Below are positions 44,753 to 55,400 of a stretch of 64,000 nt of DNA, piece after piece. This DNA is from Taibaiella sp. Lineage in GTDB: Bacteria > Bacteroidota > Bacteroidia > Chitinophagales > Chitinophagaceae. The DNA is taken from the NCBI GenBank assembly GCA_016786705.1, contig JAEUVV010000009.1, positions 1 through 64,000 on the forward strand. Reading direction: 5' to 3'. Under the pieces are notes generated by a model. The model ran no database searches. It worked only from the letters and a program-made list of their open reading frames with translations, and was not told the DNA's origin. Position 1 is the stretch's first letter. Each line of letters begins with the position of its first letter. A program made the position numbers and the translations under genes.

Positions 44753-44765
44753 AGCCAAAGGCTTA

Positions 44766-45506
44766 CTAGTGTTTTTCAAAAATCATGATCAGTCTTGGTG
44801 ACTTTTCGGCATCGAAATCATTTAAATCGTAATCCCCAAAAGTCCGGATCAGCTTTAAACCGCAGGGCTCAAACATCTTTTGAAAATCAGGCAGGCGGAA
44901 CTCCGATACCACTTCTTCAAACTGCCAGGCCTTACCGGCAAGGTCATTAAACCGGATTGTTTTGATGATTTTTCCCTGTTCCGATTTACGGTGCAGGCAA
45001 AATTTAATCCCTTCCACTTCCACTAATTCTTCTGGTACCAGCTGATCTTTTACCTTATCTACATTCATGTAATCGATCATCAGTTTTCCACCGGGTTTTA
45101 AGCTTTTTGCAAAAGAATCGGCAGCGATCACATTATCCCGGTTATGCTTAAAATAACCAAAGCTGGTAAAAAAGTTAAAAGCGTAATCAAAATAATTCAG
45201 GCGAAACACATTACGCATATCTTGCTTATAGAAGGCCAGGTTTTCTTTAGCCAGTTGCAGGGCTTTATTGATTCGGTGCTCTGAAAGATCAATCCCGATC
45301 ACTTCATGCACATAATTTTTCATATAAGCGGCATGCCGGCCGTCACCACAGGCGATATCCAATACGCTGGAATCCGCTGCAGGCTGCAGCCAGGCAAATA
45401 ATTTATCAATAAAGGCCTTCGCTTCATGCTCATCCCGGCGCTGGTAGAGCATGCCGTGATAAGGAGAATCAAACCAGCTTTCGAACCATTCTTTTGTCTC
45501 GGTCAT
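44766..45506 (-). CDS. Class I SAM-dependent methyltransferase
   Basis: The 246-aa protein has the SAM-binding motif SSVLDIACGDGRHAAYM (near residue 50). Motif II includes VIGIDLSEHRINKALQLA. A characteristic N-terminal segment reads WFDSPYHGMLYQRRDEHEA. This is a widespread Bacteroidota methyltransferase with unknown substrate. It is not BioC: it lacks the BioC N-terminal pattern and lies convergent to the biotin block. It is divergent from glmM. Confidence 0.9.
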   Translation of the reverse strand: MTETKEWFESWFDSPYHGMLYQRRDEHEAKAFIDKLFAWLQPAADSSVLDIACGDGRHAAYMKNYVHEVIGIDLSEHRINKALQLAKENLAFYKQDMRNVFRLNYFDYAFNFFTSFGYFKHNRDNVIAADSFAKSLKPGGKLMIDYMNVDKVKDQLVPEELVEVEGIKFCLHRKSEQGKIIKTIRFNDLAGKAWQFEEVVSEFRLPDFQKMFEPCGLKLIRTFGDYDLNDFDAEKSPRLIMIFEKH

Positions 45507-45639
45507 TGTTCAGATATTGTGTAAAGACCGGCAAAAATAAAGCCATTTTCCAACAAAAAGGCTTAAAGAATGTTAAGTCGTAAAAAACTATGCCCGCCTT
45601 TCTTTTTAAGTTAAATTTGCAATCAAAATTCAAAATTAC

Positions 45640-47022
45640 ATGGCTCTGATCAAATCTATTTCCGGAATAAGAGGCACTATTGGCGGCGTGCCGGGCAATG
45701 GGCTTACTCCTGTTGACATAGTAAAATATACGGCTGCTTTCGGTGTGCTGGTCCAAAAAAGAAACGCAGCTAACAAAAAGATAATCATCGGCAGGGACGG
45801 CAGGATCTCCGGTGCTATGGTCTCGCAACTTGTAGCCGCTACGCTTCAGTTCATGGGATTTGAAGTGATTGACCTGGGCTTAAGCACTACACCCACGGTT
45901 GAAGTAGCCGTAACTATGGCAGAAGCCGCCGGGGGCATCATTTTGACTGCCAGTCATAATCCCAAAGAATGGAACGCGCTTAAGCTACTTAATGAAAAAG
46001 GAGAATTTATTAGCGCTGCAGAAGGACAGGAATTGCTGAAACTGGCAGAAGCGGATGAATATACCTTTGAAACAGTCAATAACCTGGGCAGTATAACAGA
46101 GGATAACAGTTATATGGAAAAACATATAGCGGCGATTTTAGCACATCCTTTAGTAGACGCTGAAGCGATAAAAAATGCCAACTTCAAGATCGTAGTAGAT
46201 GCGATCAACTCTACCGGGGCCATATTTGTACCGGCATTACTGGAAGCATTGGGCGTTACACAGATTAATGTATTAAACGAGGCCGTTACCGGCCAGTTTG
46301 CCCATAACCCGGAGCCTTTACCAGAGCATTTGAGTGAACTGTGCAGCGTAGTGGAGAAAACCAATGCCAGCCTGGGCATCGCTGTAGACCCGGATGTAGA
46401 CCGCCTTTGCTTTGTTAATGAGGACGGCAGCCTGTTTGGCGAAGAGTATACGCTCGTAGCCGTAGCCGATTATGTATTGCAACATAAAAAAGGGAATACC
46501 GTGTCTAATATGTCTTCCACCAGGGCATTACGGGATGTGACAGAAAAGCACGGTGGCACTTATTACCCAAGCGCAGTAGGAGAGGTGAATGTGGTGACCA
46601 AAATGAAAGCCGTAGATGCAGTAATAGGTGGTGAGGGTAACGGTGGTATCATTGATCCGCAATCGCACTATGGGCGTGATGCCCTGATCGGGATCGCGCT
46701 TTTCCTGAGCCACCTGGCCAAATTCGGCAAGAGTATTAAAGCCCTGCGCAATACCTATCCGCAATACTATATTTCCAAAAATAAAATGGAATTGAGTGAT
46801 GACATTGATGTTAAAGCTTTATTTGCCCGTATCGAGGAGAAGTACAAGAACCAGCCCATCAATACAGAGGACGGTTTAAAGATAGAATTCGATAAAGACT
46901 GGGTACACCTGCGTACTTCCAATACCGAACCGATCATCAGGATCTATAGCGAAAGTAATTCGGAAACTACGGCAGACAATATCGCCAAACGAATGATCGC
47001 AGACATTAAAGAATTGCTGTAA
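45640..47022 (+). CDS. glmM: Phosphoglucosamine mutase-type phosphohexomutase
   Basis: The 460-aa protein has the active-site serine in ILTASHNPKEWNALKLL, the metal loop DPDVDRLCFVNEDG, the sugar loop GEGNGGI and the C-terminal phosphate loop RTSNTEPIIRIYSES. It interconverts glucosamine-6-P and -1-P or a related sugar phosphate; Bacteroidota GlmM-type enzymes sometimes also act on mannose or glucose phosphates. A perfect TAAATTTG box (45612-45619) precedes the ATG at 45640. It is monocistronic. Confidence 0.94.
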   Translation: MALIKSISGIRGTIGGVPGNGLTPVDIVKYTAAFGVLVQKRNAANKKIIIGRDGRISGAMVSQLVAATLQFMGFEVIDLGLSTTPTVEVAVTMAEAAGGIILTASHNPKEWNALKLLNEKGEFISAAEGQELLKLAEADEYTFETVNNLGSITEDNSYMEKHIAAILAHPLVDAEAIKNANFKIVVDAINSTGAIFVPALLEALGVTQINVLNEAVTGQFAHNPEPLPEHLSELCSVVEKTNASLGIAVDPDVDRLCFVNEDGSLFGEEYTLVAVADYVLQHKKGNTVSNMSSTRALRDVTEKHGGTYYPSAVGEVNVVTKMKAVDAVIGGEGNGGIIDPQSHYGRDALIGIALFLSHLAKFGKSIKALRNTYPQYYISKNKMELSDDIDVKALFARIEEKYKNQPINTEDGLKIEFDKDWVHLRTSNTEPIIRIYSESNSETTADNIAKRMIADIKELL

Positions 47023-47034
47023 TTAAACTATAAC

Positions 47035-47074
47035 AACCAACAAGGGCAGATCAAATGATCTGCCCTTGTTGGTT
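47035..47074. terminator. Hairpin between glmM and the desaturase
   Basis: A perfect 19-bp stem (47035-47053 with 47056-47074) around a 2-nt centre, between the convergent genes. There is no long T run, so it could also be a stabilising hairpin. It starts 12 bp after the glmM stop. Confidence 0.7.
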
Positions 47075-47090
47075 ATGTAATTTAGTATGC

Positions 47091-48167
47091 TTAATCTTCT
47101 TTACCTACCACTCTCAGGTAACCTAAGTGTGACCCTATCGCTTTCGCTAAAGTTGGATACTCATGATAAGGAATATTGTATTTGGCACATACCTGCTGTA
47201 CGATCCTGCTGATTGCCGGGTAGTGAATATGGCTGATCCTCGGGAACAAGTGGTGCTCTACCTGGAAGTTCAGGCCGCCGGTCATCCAGGATACAAATTT
47301 GCTTTTGGTCGAGAAGTTTGCCGTGGTTTGTAATTGATGTACAAACCAGTTTTCCTCTATTTTCAGGGTTTCGGCATCAGGTGTAGGAAAGTCTACATCT
47401 TCCACCACGTGGGCCAGCTGGAACACAATACTGATGATGATACCGGTAACACCAGAGATAATCAGGTAACCGATCAAAGCGTTTTTCCAGCCAACAACCA
47501 ATATCGGCAATACGATAAAGACAGCGATATGGATCACTTTGGTCAACCAGAAACCGATATGCTCCTTAGTTTTCATTTCCGGGATCTTCTTTTCCAGTAT
47601 TTTACCCGAAAAATATTTCACGAAATCATTATAAGCCCACCAGAATAAATAGGTGATCGAATACAGGAACAGTGCGTAAATATGCTGGAATTTATGGAAG
47701 AAATAGCGCTTCTGGTCCTTATTAGTACGGATGAACGGTTTGATATCAATATCGTCATCATGCCCTTCAATATTCGTATAAGTATGGTGTACAATATTAT
47801 GCTTGAACTTCCAGAAATAGGTGCTTGCGCCCATTACGTTCAGGGAATGCCCCATGATCTCGTTGAGCCATTTTTTATCAGAATAGCTGCCATGACCACC
47901 GTCATGCATCACATTAAAACCAATAAAAGCAAAGGTAAAGCCCATCAGCACGCACAGTATTACATTTGCCCAGACCGGTAAGGTACCGAATAGGAGTAAT
48001 ACATATAAAATGATGAGTGCTACAAACAAAACAAGCGTTTTGTGAAAAATGCGCCAGTCCCCGGTTTGCTTTTTGAGGCTGGATTTAAAATAATTATCAA
48101 CTTCACGCTTTAATTCTTTGGAAAAGTCTGCGTTGATGCTGTTTACAAAGGAAATATTCTTGGCCAC
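47091..48167 (-). CDS. Acyl-CoA/acyl-lipid fatty acid desaturase (front-end type)
   Basis: The protein has the three His boxes of membrane diiron desaturases: HDGGH (VMHDGGHGS), HNIVHH and QVEHH (FQVEHHLFPR). The last, with Gln, is typical of front-end desaturases. Four hydrophobic stretches are seen (LVLFVALIILYVLLLF; VILCVLMGFTFAFIGF). The longest frame starts at a TTG (48197), but the -7 box at 48195-48202 would place transcription at about 48189. The GTG at 48167 (MAKNISFVNS) is therefore the better start, giving 358 aa. It forms a double bond near the carboxyl end of acyl chains, a cold or membrane-fluidity adaptation. Confidence 0.92.
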   Translation of the reverse strand: MAKNISFVNSINADFSKELKREVDNYFKSSLKKQTGDWRIFHKTLVLFVALIILYVLLLFGTLPVWANVILCVLMGFTFAFIGFNVMHDGGHGSYSDKKWLNEIMGHSLNVMGASTYFWKFKHNIVHHTYTNIEGHDDDIDIKPFIRTNKDQKRYFFHKFQHIYALFLYSITYLFWWAYNDFVKYFSGKILEKKIPEMKTKEHIGFWLTKVIHIAVFIVLPILVVGWKNALIGYLIISGVTGIIISIVFQLAHVVEDVDFPTPDAETLKIEENWFVHQLQTTANFSTKSKFVSWMTGGLNFQVEHHLFPRISHIHYPAISRIVQQVCAKYNIPYHEYPTLAKAIGSHLGYLRVVGKED

Positions 48168-48320
48168 TAAACTTTTTTTGAAAAAATACAAATGCAAATT
48201 TAGTACTTAATTATGGCATTTTTTTATGATTAATGTCATTATAGGAGGAAATTAACTTTATCCAGACCTTGCTGAAGATTATAGGTTACTAAATTAGGGT
48301 AATTATCCTAGTTTTACCGC

Positions 48321-48905
48321 ATGTTAAAAATTGGGATTACCGGTGGCATCGGCTCCGGAAAGAGCGTAGTAACGCGCGTTTTTAGAACATTAGGCATCCC
48401 GGTCCTGGATGCGGACAGTTTTGCCAAAGACCTCATGGCCAATAATACTGAAGTCCGTGAACAACTTATAGGGGGTTTTGGCGCATCGATCTTTAAAGCA
48501 GGCCAACTGGACCGGCAGGCCTTGTCAAAAATGGCCTTTAATGATAAAGCAATGCTGGCAAGATTAAACGGTATTGTGCACCCGGCAGTAAAAAAGTATG
48601 GCAATCAATGGATGGAGGCACAAAATGCTGCTTATGTAGTCAAAGAAGCCGCGCTTTTCTTTGAAAGCGGATCGGACAAAGATATGGATATCATGGTCGG
48701 GGTTTCGGCTCCTGAAAGCCTGCGGCTTGCCCGCGCCATGCAAAGAGACAATGCCAATGAAGCCGATATCCGGAAGCGAATGAGTAACCAGATGGATGAA
48801 GCGGAAAAGATGGAACGTTGTGATCATATTATATTTAATGATGAGCAGCACTCACTAATTCAACAAGTTGTACATTTGCATCATTTATTTTTAAATCAAT
48901 CATAA
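48321..48905 (+). CDS. coaE: Dephospho-CoA kinase
   Basis: The 194-aa protein has the P-loop GITGGIGSGKSVV (residues 5-17), DADSFAKDLMANNTEVREQL, KEAALFFESG and the lid segment RDNANEADIRKRMSNQMDEA. It phosphorylates dephospho-CoA to CoA and completes the pathway that coaD (30853) precedes. It lies 7 bp before ribH and probably shares its transcript. The start ATG is at 48321. Confidence 0.96.
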   Translation: MLKIGITGGIGSGKSVVTRVFRTLGIPVLDADSFAKDLMANNTEVREQLIGGFGASIFKAGQLDRQALSKMAFNDKAMLARLNGIVHPAVKKYGNQWMEAQNAAYVVKEAALFFESGSDKDMDIMVGVSAPESLRLARAMQRDNANEADIRKRMSNQMDEAEKMERCDHIIFNDEQHSLIQQVVHLHHLFLNQS

Positions 48906-48912
48906 AAATCAT

Positions 48913-49410
48913 ATGTCACTTTCATCGGACAGCAATAGTTTGCTCAGCTTAGAAGAGATCAGGAACCTCAGGAATGGCAAGGTAGGTATTATTTATACAG
49001 AATGGAATGAAAAGATCATAGCAGAACAGATCGCCGGCGCGCAAAGGATCGCGGCAGAAACCGGCAACGAGATCTGTAAACTGATCAAAGTGCCTGGCTG
49101 TTTCGAGATCCCTTATGCCTGCAAAGCCATGTATGAGGCGTCTATCCATGATACGGAGGGGCCTAATGCTATTATCGCTTTCGGGGCTGTGATCCGGGGT
49201 GGCACACCGCACTTTGATTATGTATGTAAAGCCGTTACCGAAGGCATCGGTCAATTGAACCTAAGCTTACCGATCCCCGTAATCTTCGGCGTACTTACAC
49301 TGGACAATGAAGCCCAGGCCTGGGAAAGACTGGGCGGCGTGCATGGGCATAAAGGAGAGGAAGCCATGATCGCGGCTTTGAAAATGATCGATATGAAGAA
49401 CAAAATCTAA
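48913..49410 (+). CDS. ribH: 6,7-dimethyl-8-ribityllumazine synthase
   Basis: The 165-aa protein matches RibH: VGIIYTEWNEKIIAEQIAGA, KVPGCFEIPYACKAMYEASI, AIIAFGAVIRGGTPHFDYVC and KAVTEGIGQLNLSLPIPVIF with FGVLTLDNEAQAWERLG. The GAVIRGGTPH stretch holds the catalytic His and phosphate site. It makes lumazine for riboflavin. It lies directly behind coaE; both are cofactor genes. Confidence 0.97.
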   Translation: MSLSSDSNSLLSLEEIRNLRNGKVGIIYTEWNEKIIAEQIAGAQRIAAETGNEICKLIKVPGCFEIPYACKAMYEASIHDTEGPNAIIAFGAVIRGGTPHFDYVCKAVTEGIGQLNLSLPIPVIFGVLTLDNEAQAWERLGGVHGHKGEEAMIAALKMIDMKNKI

Positions 49411-49461
49411 ACCTTTTTTAATCCCTTTTTAAAATACCCTATTCCCTTTTTAGCTTTAACT

Positions 49462-52400
49462 ATGAAAATTAAATTTTCCCTGTTTGCCCTGCTTTGCGCA
49501 TGGGCCCTATCCCTTACTAAAATAAGTTACGGGCAACTGATCCCGGCTTATACTTTTTCTCAACACAATACAACTTATACTTACCTAGGCGACAGTACGC
49601 TATTAGGTTCCGGTATTCCTCTAGCAGATCAGACCTACCCTATTTCCCTGCCATTCACCTTTAATTTTGACGGGGTAGACTATACGCAGGTATATGCGTC
49701 TGTGAACGGTTATTTAAGTTTAGGCAGTACTGATCCCGGTAGCGGCTTCTGGAAAATTGCTGCTGCGGAAACCGGCACCAGGTATATCAGCGGGTTTGAC
49801 GCTAACCTGAGAGGCTCTACAACCAGCAATTCCAGTGTTAGTTATAAAATTTCCGGCGTTGCCCCCAACCGTAAGCTAATTGTGCAATGGGGCAATATGG
49901 CGATAGCCGGGTTCAATGTAATGAACGCCAACTTCCAGGTTCACTTATCAGAATCCAGTAACCAGGTCGAAATCGTTTATGGCAACTGTACCGTAGGCGG
50001 CTGGGGTGAAGTATTCTCTATCCAGGTAGGCTTAAGAGGTTTGAGCAATTCGGTATTCCTAAACCGCACCGGCTACAACTGGTCCACCACGACAGAAGGC
50101 AATAATAGTGCCGCCAGTATTTATTATCAAAGTAATAATAACCCGCCAAGCGGCTTAACCTTCAGGTATACCGCACTGCCTTATTGTGCGGCGCCGGCAC
50201 AACCCTCGGCCATTAACTTTACGCCTGGTTTAAATAATATAAACATTTCCCTGACCCAGGGTAACCCGGCCGCTAATAAATACCTTATCGTACGTACACC
50301 GGGCAGCGCAGCGCTTAACACCACACCTACCAATGGCATAACTTATGCTGCAGGGGCCATATTAGGTAATGGAACCGTAGTATATGCCGGTTCAGGTTCA
50401 AGCTATAACAATACAGGATTGCCACAAAGCACGAACTACACCTATACCGTTTTCGGGTTTAATGATATGAACTGTATCTTCCCGCCCAAATACAGTACCA
50501 ATCCTATTTCAGGCGGAACAGGCACCCTGGGGCCACGTACCTATACCTGGAATCCCGTTAGCGGAAGTGCCAGCTTTACAACAGCCACCAACTGGACGCC
50601 TAACCGGAATATACCCCATGACAGGGATACATTAATATTTAATAATGGTGGAATAACAACCGCTACCGGTGTTACCGGGCCTTATACTGGTGCACTGCTC
50701 GTTAAAAACAATACAACAATAAACCTGAGCAGCAGTACTACTACCAGCCTTACGATGCTGGACACTGGATATATTGAGCAAGGCAGTAAGCTCAATTTAA
50801 CAGGCACTAATGCTTTGACATTTGGCATATCGGGAATGCAGAAGTATTTCCGGGTTGACGGAGAATTGATCATTTCAGGTAATAGCATATTAAATACAAA
50901 TGATGGTTACGTCAGTGTCTTTGGTACCGTAAGAGTAGAAGGTTCCGGTTCTGTAAATAATGGCGGCAAAATCGGGTTTGTAAATAATTCTACGTATATG
51001 CATAACAGGAACGGGGGGAGTGTTCCTAGTGGAAACTATATGGATAATTCAAACGTACTTATTAACAGTATTACCAATACGGCACCCACTTTTCCAACCT
51101 CTCCATTAGGCAATTTGACCTGGGACTGCTCCAATCAATCGGCTGATATCAACTTTGCGAATCCTCCAGGCGCCGTCTTCGGTAATTTCACCATTAATAA
51201 CACCAACAACTATACCATCAGACTGGGGAATGGGGGTAGTACTAGTTTCACCCATGTCTGGCAAGATTTTATTCAAAACGGGGGTAAATTCCTCGTTACC
51301 GGCAATGCCAGTAAATTAAGAGTCCTAGGTAGTGCGTTTTTCAATGCCGGGACATTTGACCTATTAAGCGGCAATACCACGGTGCCCACTTTCATATTGG
51401 AAGGTAATTTAAACCAGCAACCTGGACATATTATTACCTCAAGTGGTCCGGGAAAACCAGGAATTGAATTTTCAGGACATACCATTCAAAATGTTGTCAT
51501 CGCAGGTACTATCAGTAATGCATTAATCAATTACTCCCTGAAAAATCCTGCCGGCGCTGTATTAACCGGCACTATACCTATTCAATCCGGTGCGACCAAT
51601 TCAATCCTGGCCGGAAAATGGGACGGAACCGGGCAATTTAATTATAATGCAAGCAATACTACCTTAATCTATAACAGCAGCCTTTCTTTGACCCCATCGA
51701 ATGTGGAATGGCCTGCTATAGATGGCCCGAATAGCCTTACTGTAAACATGACCGGGAGTTCGCCACTCAACCAACTGGTGATGCATGGTTCAAGAACGAT
51801 CCCGGGTAATGTAGCAATGGAGTACGGTGTGATCATATTGAATCAACATGACCTGACACTTTCCGGCAATAGCGGACAGCTCAGTAACTATTCTATGTTT
51901 ATAGGCCAGAGCTCCTGCGTTGTGGCAGACAGTACGGGCTTCCTTTACCACAAGTTATTACCAGGCAGCAATCCTTACGGCCCTATGTATAAAACGGCGA
52001 CCAGAGAAGGAGTCAATATTGTATTCACACCAATTAGCATTGACTATGCTAATAATAATGAAGGGAGACTAGTAGGTGTTCGTGTTAAAAACCAAAAACA
52101 TTCCTCAGAACCCAATGCCAATCACCATTTAAAAAGATATTGGACTTTCAAAGACCTGGGTAACACTCCGTTTGACTACAGACTTATTTCCTACGCGGTA
52201 ATCAATGATGTGGTGGGGACGAACCACTTTAGCTTGAACAGATGGAATGGCAATGCCTGGTCGGAACTCCCCAGCCACTCGGAGGTACCCTTTGGCGACC
52301 TGGGTATCTTGTGCCCGATATCTTCTAAAATGACACAATATCGTTCTACCGCTAACGAGCCTTTAAATAACGTCGATATTGTGCCCAGAGGAGCTGTTCA

Positions 52401-55400
52401 CAATACTTATTACTGGACTGGCGCTATAGACACCAATTATCAAAATCCTTCAAACTGGCTGCCCAATAGAAACCTGGTCAATCCAAATGACAAATTGGTC
52501 TTTAACAGTGGTAATGATCATATTGTCGGTAATGTACCGGTAGAAACAATATCAGGTGTATTAATTACTAATAACACAAAGGTTGCTTTGCGCTCTTCTG
52601 TCGTTTCTACAAATGACAATCCGAGTTATATCATCTATGCAGACACCAATGCGACTACCAATGAGCTGCAGATTGATAATGGCTCAAAGTTAATGCTAGA
52701 CGGCGCCCTGCGCCCTATTAAAATGGCTTTTGCTCAAGCAGGGAGTAAAATATTAGTAGAGGGAACGCTTGAAATCTACAACCTTAGTAATATCAATTCT
52801 GATTATACTTATAACAGGATTGACTTTAGAAATAGTAGCGCATTATTTTCTGAAGTTGCCTTATTGAGATTTTCCGGTAATTACGCATATAAAAACTTTA
52901 TTGCCGATACCAATATCATCATGAACGGGATTTTCGAGCATGATTTCGCATCTGGGTTTGGTAAGATCCCCGATTGTAACTGGGGCAATAATTCAATAGT
53001 AAAAATCATTAATGTTATTTCGGCTGTTAGTTCCTCAGCTGGTCAACGTCCCATCAAAAAACTGATCTATGATAACCCGAACCAAACGGGCACATTCAAT
53101 GCGAGGAACGGTTTTGGTATCGTTCAAGATTCCGTGATCATTAAAAGTACAGGAACCGGCACCTTGCAATTATTCGAAAATGGAAGCCAGGAAATGTCCA
53201 GCACTTATGGGAATTACTTACAGGAAAACGGCAAGGTAATTTCAGTGATCAGCCCGACTTCCGGTAACAGGAATATCCGCATTACAAAAAACTTCCTGCA
53301 AACGGGCGGGTCCTTCAGCTCTGAAAATTTCACTACCAATACAACAGTCCTTGACTTTGCAGGTACGAACGGCACACAGCAGGTAAGTTTCCACAATAAT
53401 GCTCCGCTAGGCTCCATGACCTATAAGATCAGTAATCCGGACGGTATCCAGTTAAACGGAAACGGCACTTTCGGATCACAGTTTGAACTGAATGCAAGAG
53501 GGGGGATCAACATAGCTACAACAGCAGCAAACCCTATCCAGACAAACTTTAACTTTGTATACGGCCCCAATACAACCTTGACTTATAGCGCAAATGGGAA
53601 TACAACAGCAAGGCTGATTGAATTTCCGGTAACTTCGGGGCCAACCAATCTGACTATTTTAACACCGGTTACCAGCACCCTTAATATACCTTTCAACAGT
53701 ACCGTTCCTGGTATTCTGAGAATGAACGGTGGAGATATTAACATTGGTAGCAATGACCTTGCTTTAGGAGTAGCTCCAACAGCTCCGGGTACGCTAGCCT
53801 ATGTAAGCGGTTACATCAATACAACAACCGGCGGGTTTACCCGCTGGTTCAATACCTCTGGTTTACCAACAACTTCGAATGTTGCCGGATTATTCCCGCT
53901 CGGATATAATTTACAAAACAGGAACGTCAACATCGCGTTCAGCAGCAGTAATGCATTAACCAATGGCGGAACGATCACAGCCAGGCATAATAATATTCCC
54001 GGGACTACAACAGGATTGACTATTACAGACGGCTCACTTACTATAAATGAACGTACGAATACCAACTGGAGTTTTACACTGGGTAACGGTATCACCGCAG
54101 CAAGCGGTACGGCAACCTTATATTTTACCGCGCAACAAGTAGTAAATGTGGGTAATGCCACTTCATTAGCGATTACCAGGACCAATAGTGTAATTGGCAG
54201 TCACCAGGCCACCTCGGGCACCTACCCTACTTATTCACTAAGAAGAGCTTTTGTCGGGCTTAATCTACTCGCGGATGAGCCATTCTATATTGGCAATACA
54301 GCATCAGGCAGTTTAGATTCCGTATGGTATACCATAGCTAGCGGGCAATGGCAGGATGGTACGATCTGGAACAAAGGTGTCGTTCCGCCAGCCACTGCAA
54401 ATGCTGTAATTTCTACCAACCATACCGTTACAGCTCCGGCGAATAGTACCGTATCAAGCCTGATCATTAACAGTTACGGTAAGCTTATCTCTAATGTGAA
54501 TCAAAGTCTAACCGTTAATAATAGCATAACGAATAATGGTACGATCAACCTAATCGATGGAGCGCTTAACCTGGGCCCTATTGGTGGCGGAAAAGCGCCG
54601 TTTACCAACAACGATTCATTGATTGTAAATGGCGGTACGTTAACGATAAACGGTAACCTTCAAAACTCGGTACAATCGGCCTTCATACAAAACGGCGGTG
54701 ATATTTACCTGGATGGCAATGCTAATAATGTAGCGGCTAATAGTGTTCCTTCTGCTACCCCAATCCTTTCGTTTCAGTCTAATAAGATATTCCTGAATAA
54801 CGGTAATCTAACAATTGTAGACCCACAGGTAGGCGCAAGTGGCATAAGGAATACATCCAGTGGTACTATCAATGCCAGCACCAGCCATAACCTGGTATTC
54901 GGTGACGGCAGCTCTAGCACCACCGGTATTTCATTCGATTTACAACCAGGCGGATTAAGATTCGGCAATATCATTGTAAACGGCTCAGCGTCTGCTACAG
55001 GTCGGATTGTAAAACAAGGGGGCACCTGCTATGTTGATGGCAACCTGACAATCAATCAAAACGGTGTATATGACATTAACTCTTACCAGTTACTGGCATC
55101 CGGAAATATACAGGTAAATAGTGGCGGTACTTTCCTCACTATGGGCAGAATAGATTTTATTAAGAATAATACCGGAAACAATCCGGGGGTTCAAACCATA
55201 AGCGGCACGGGTACGATACAGCAATTAGCTACCGGCGGCCGTAATTTCCACTACCTGAACATAAATAATAATGTAGGTGGTGTAGCCCTCAATATCGGCG
55301 ATGTAAGTATTGAATATACTTTGTCGTTTATAAAAGGATTATTCAACATAGGCGCCAACAACACGCTTTCCGGCCCTACCTCTGTTTTATACGCCGGTGG

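Noticed and set aside
44766..45506. Methyltransferase as BioC
   Set aside because: It has the general class I SAM fold but not the BioC pattern, points against the biotin operon and lies beyond the KAS and acyltransferase genes.
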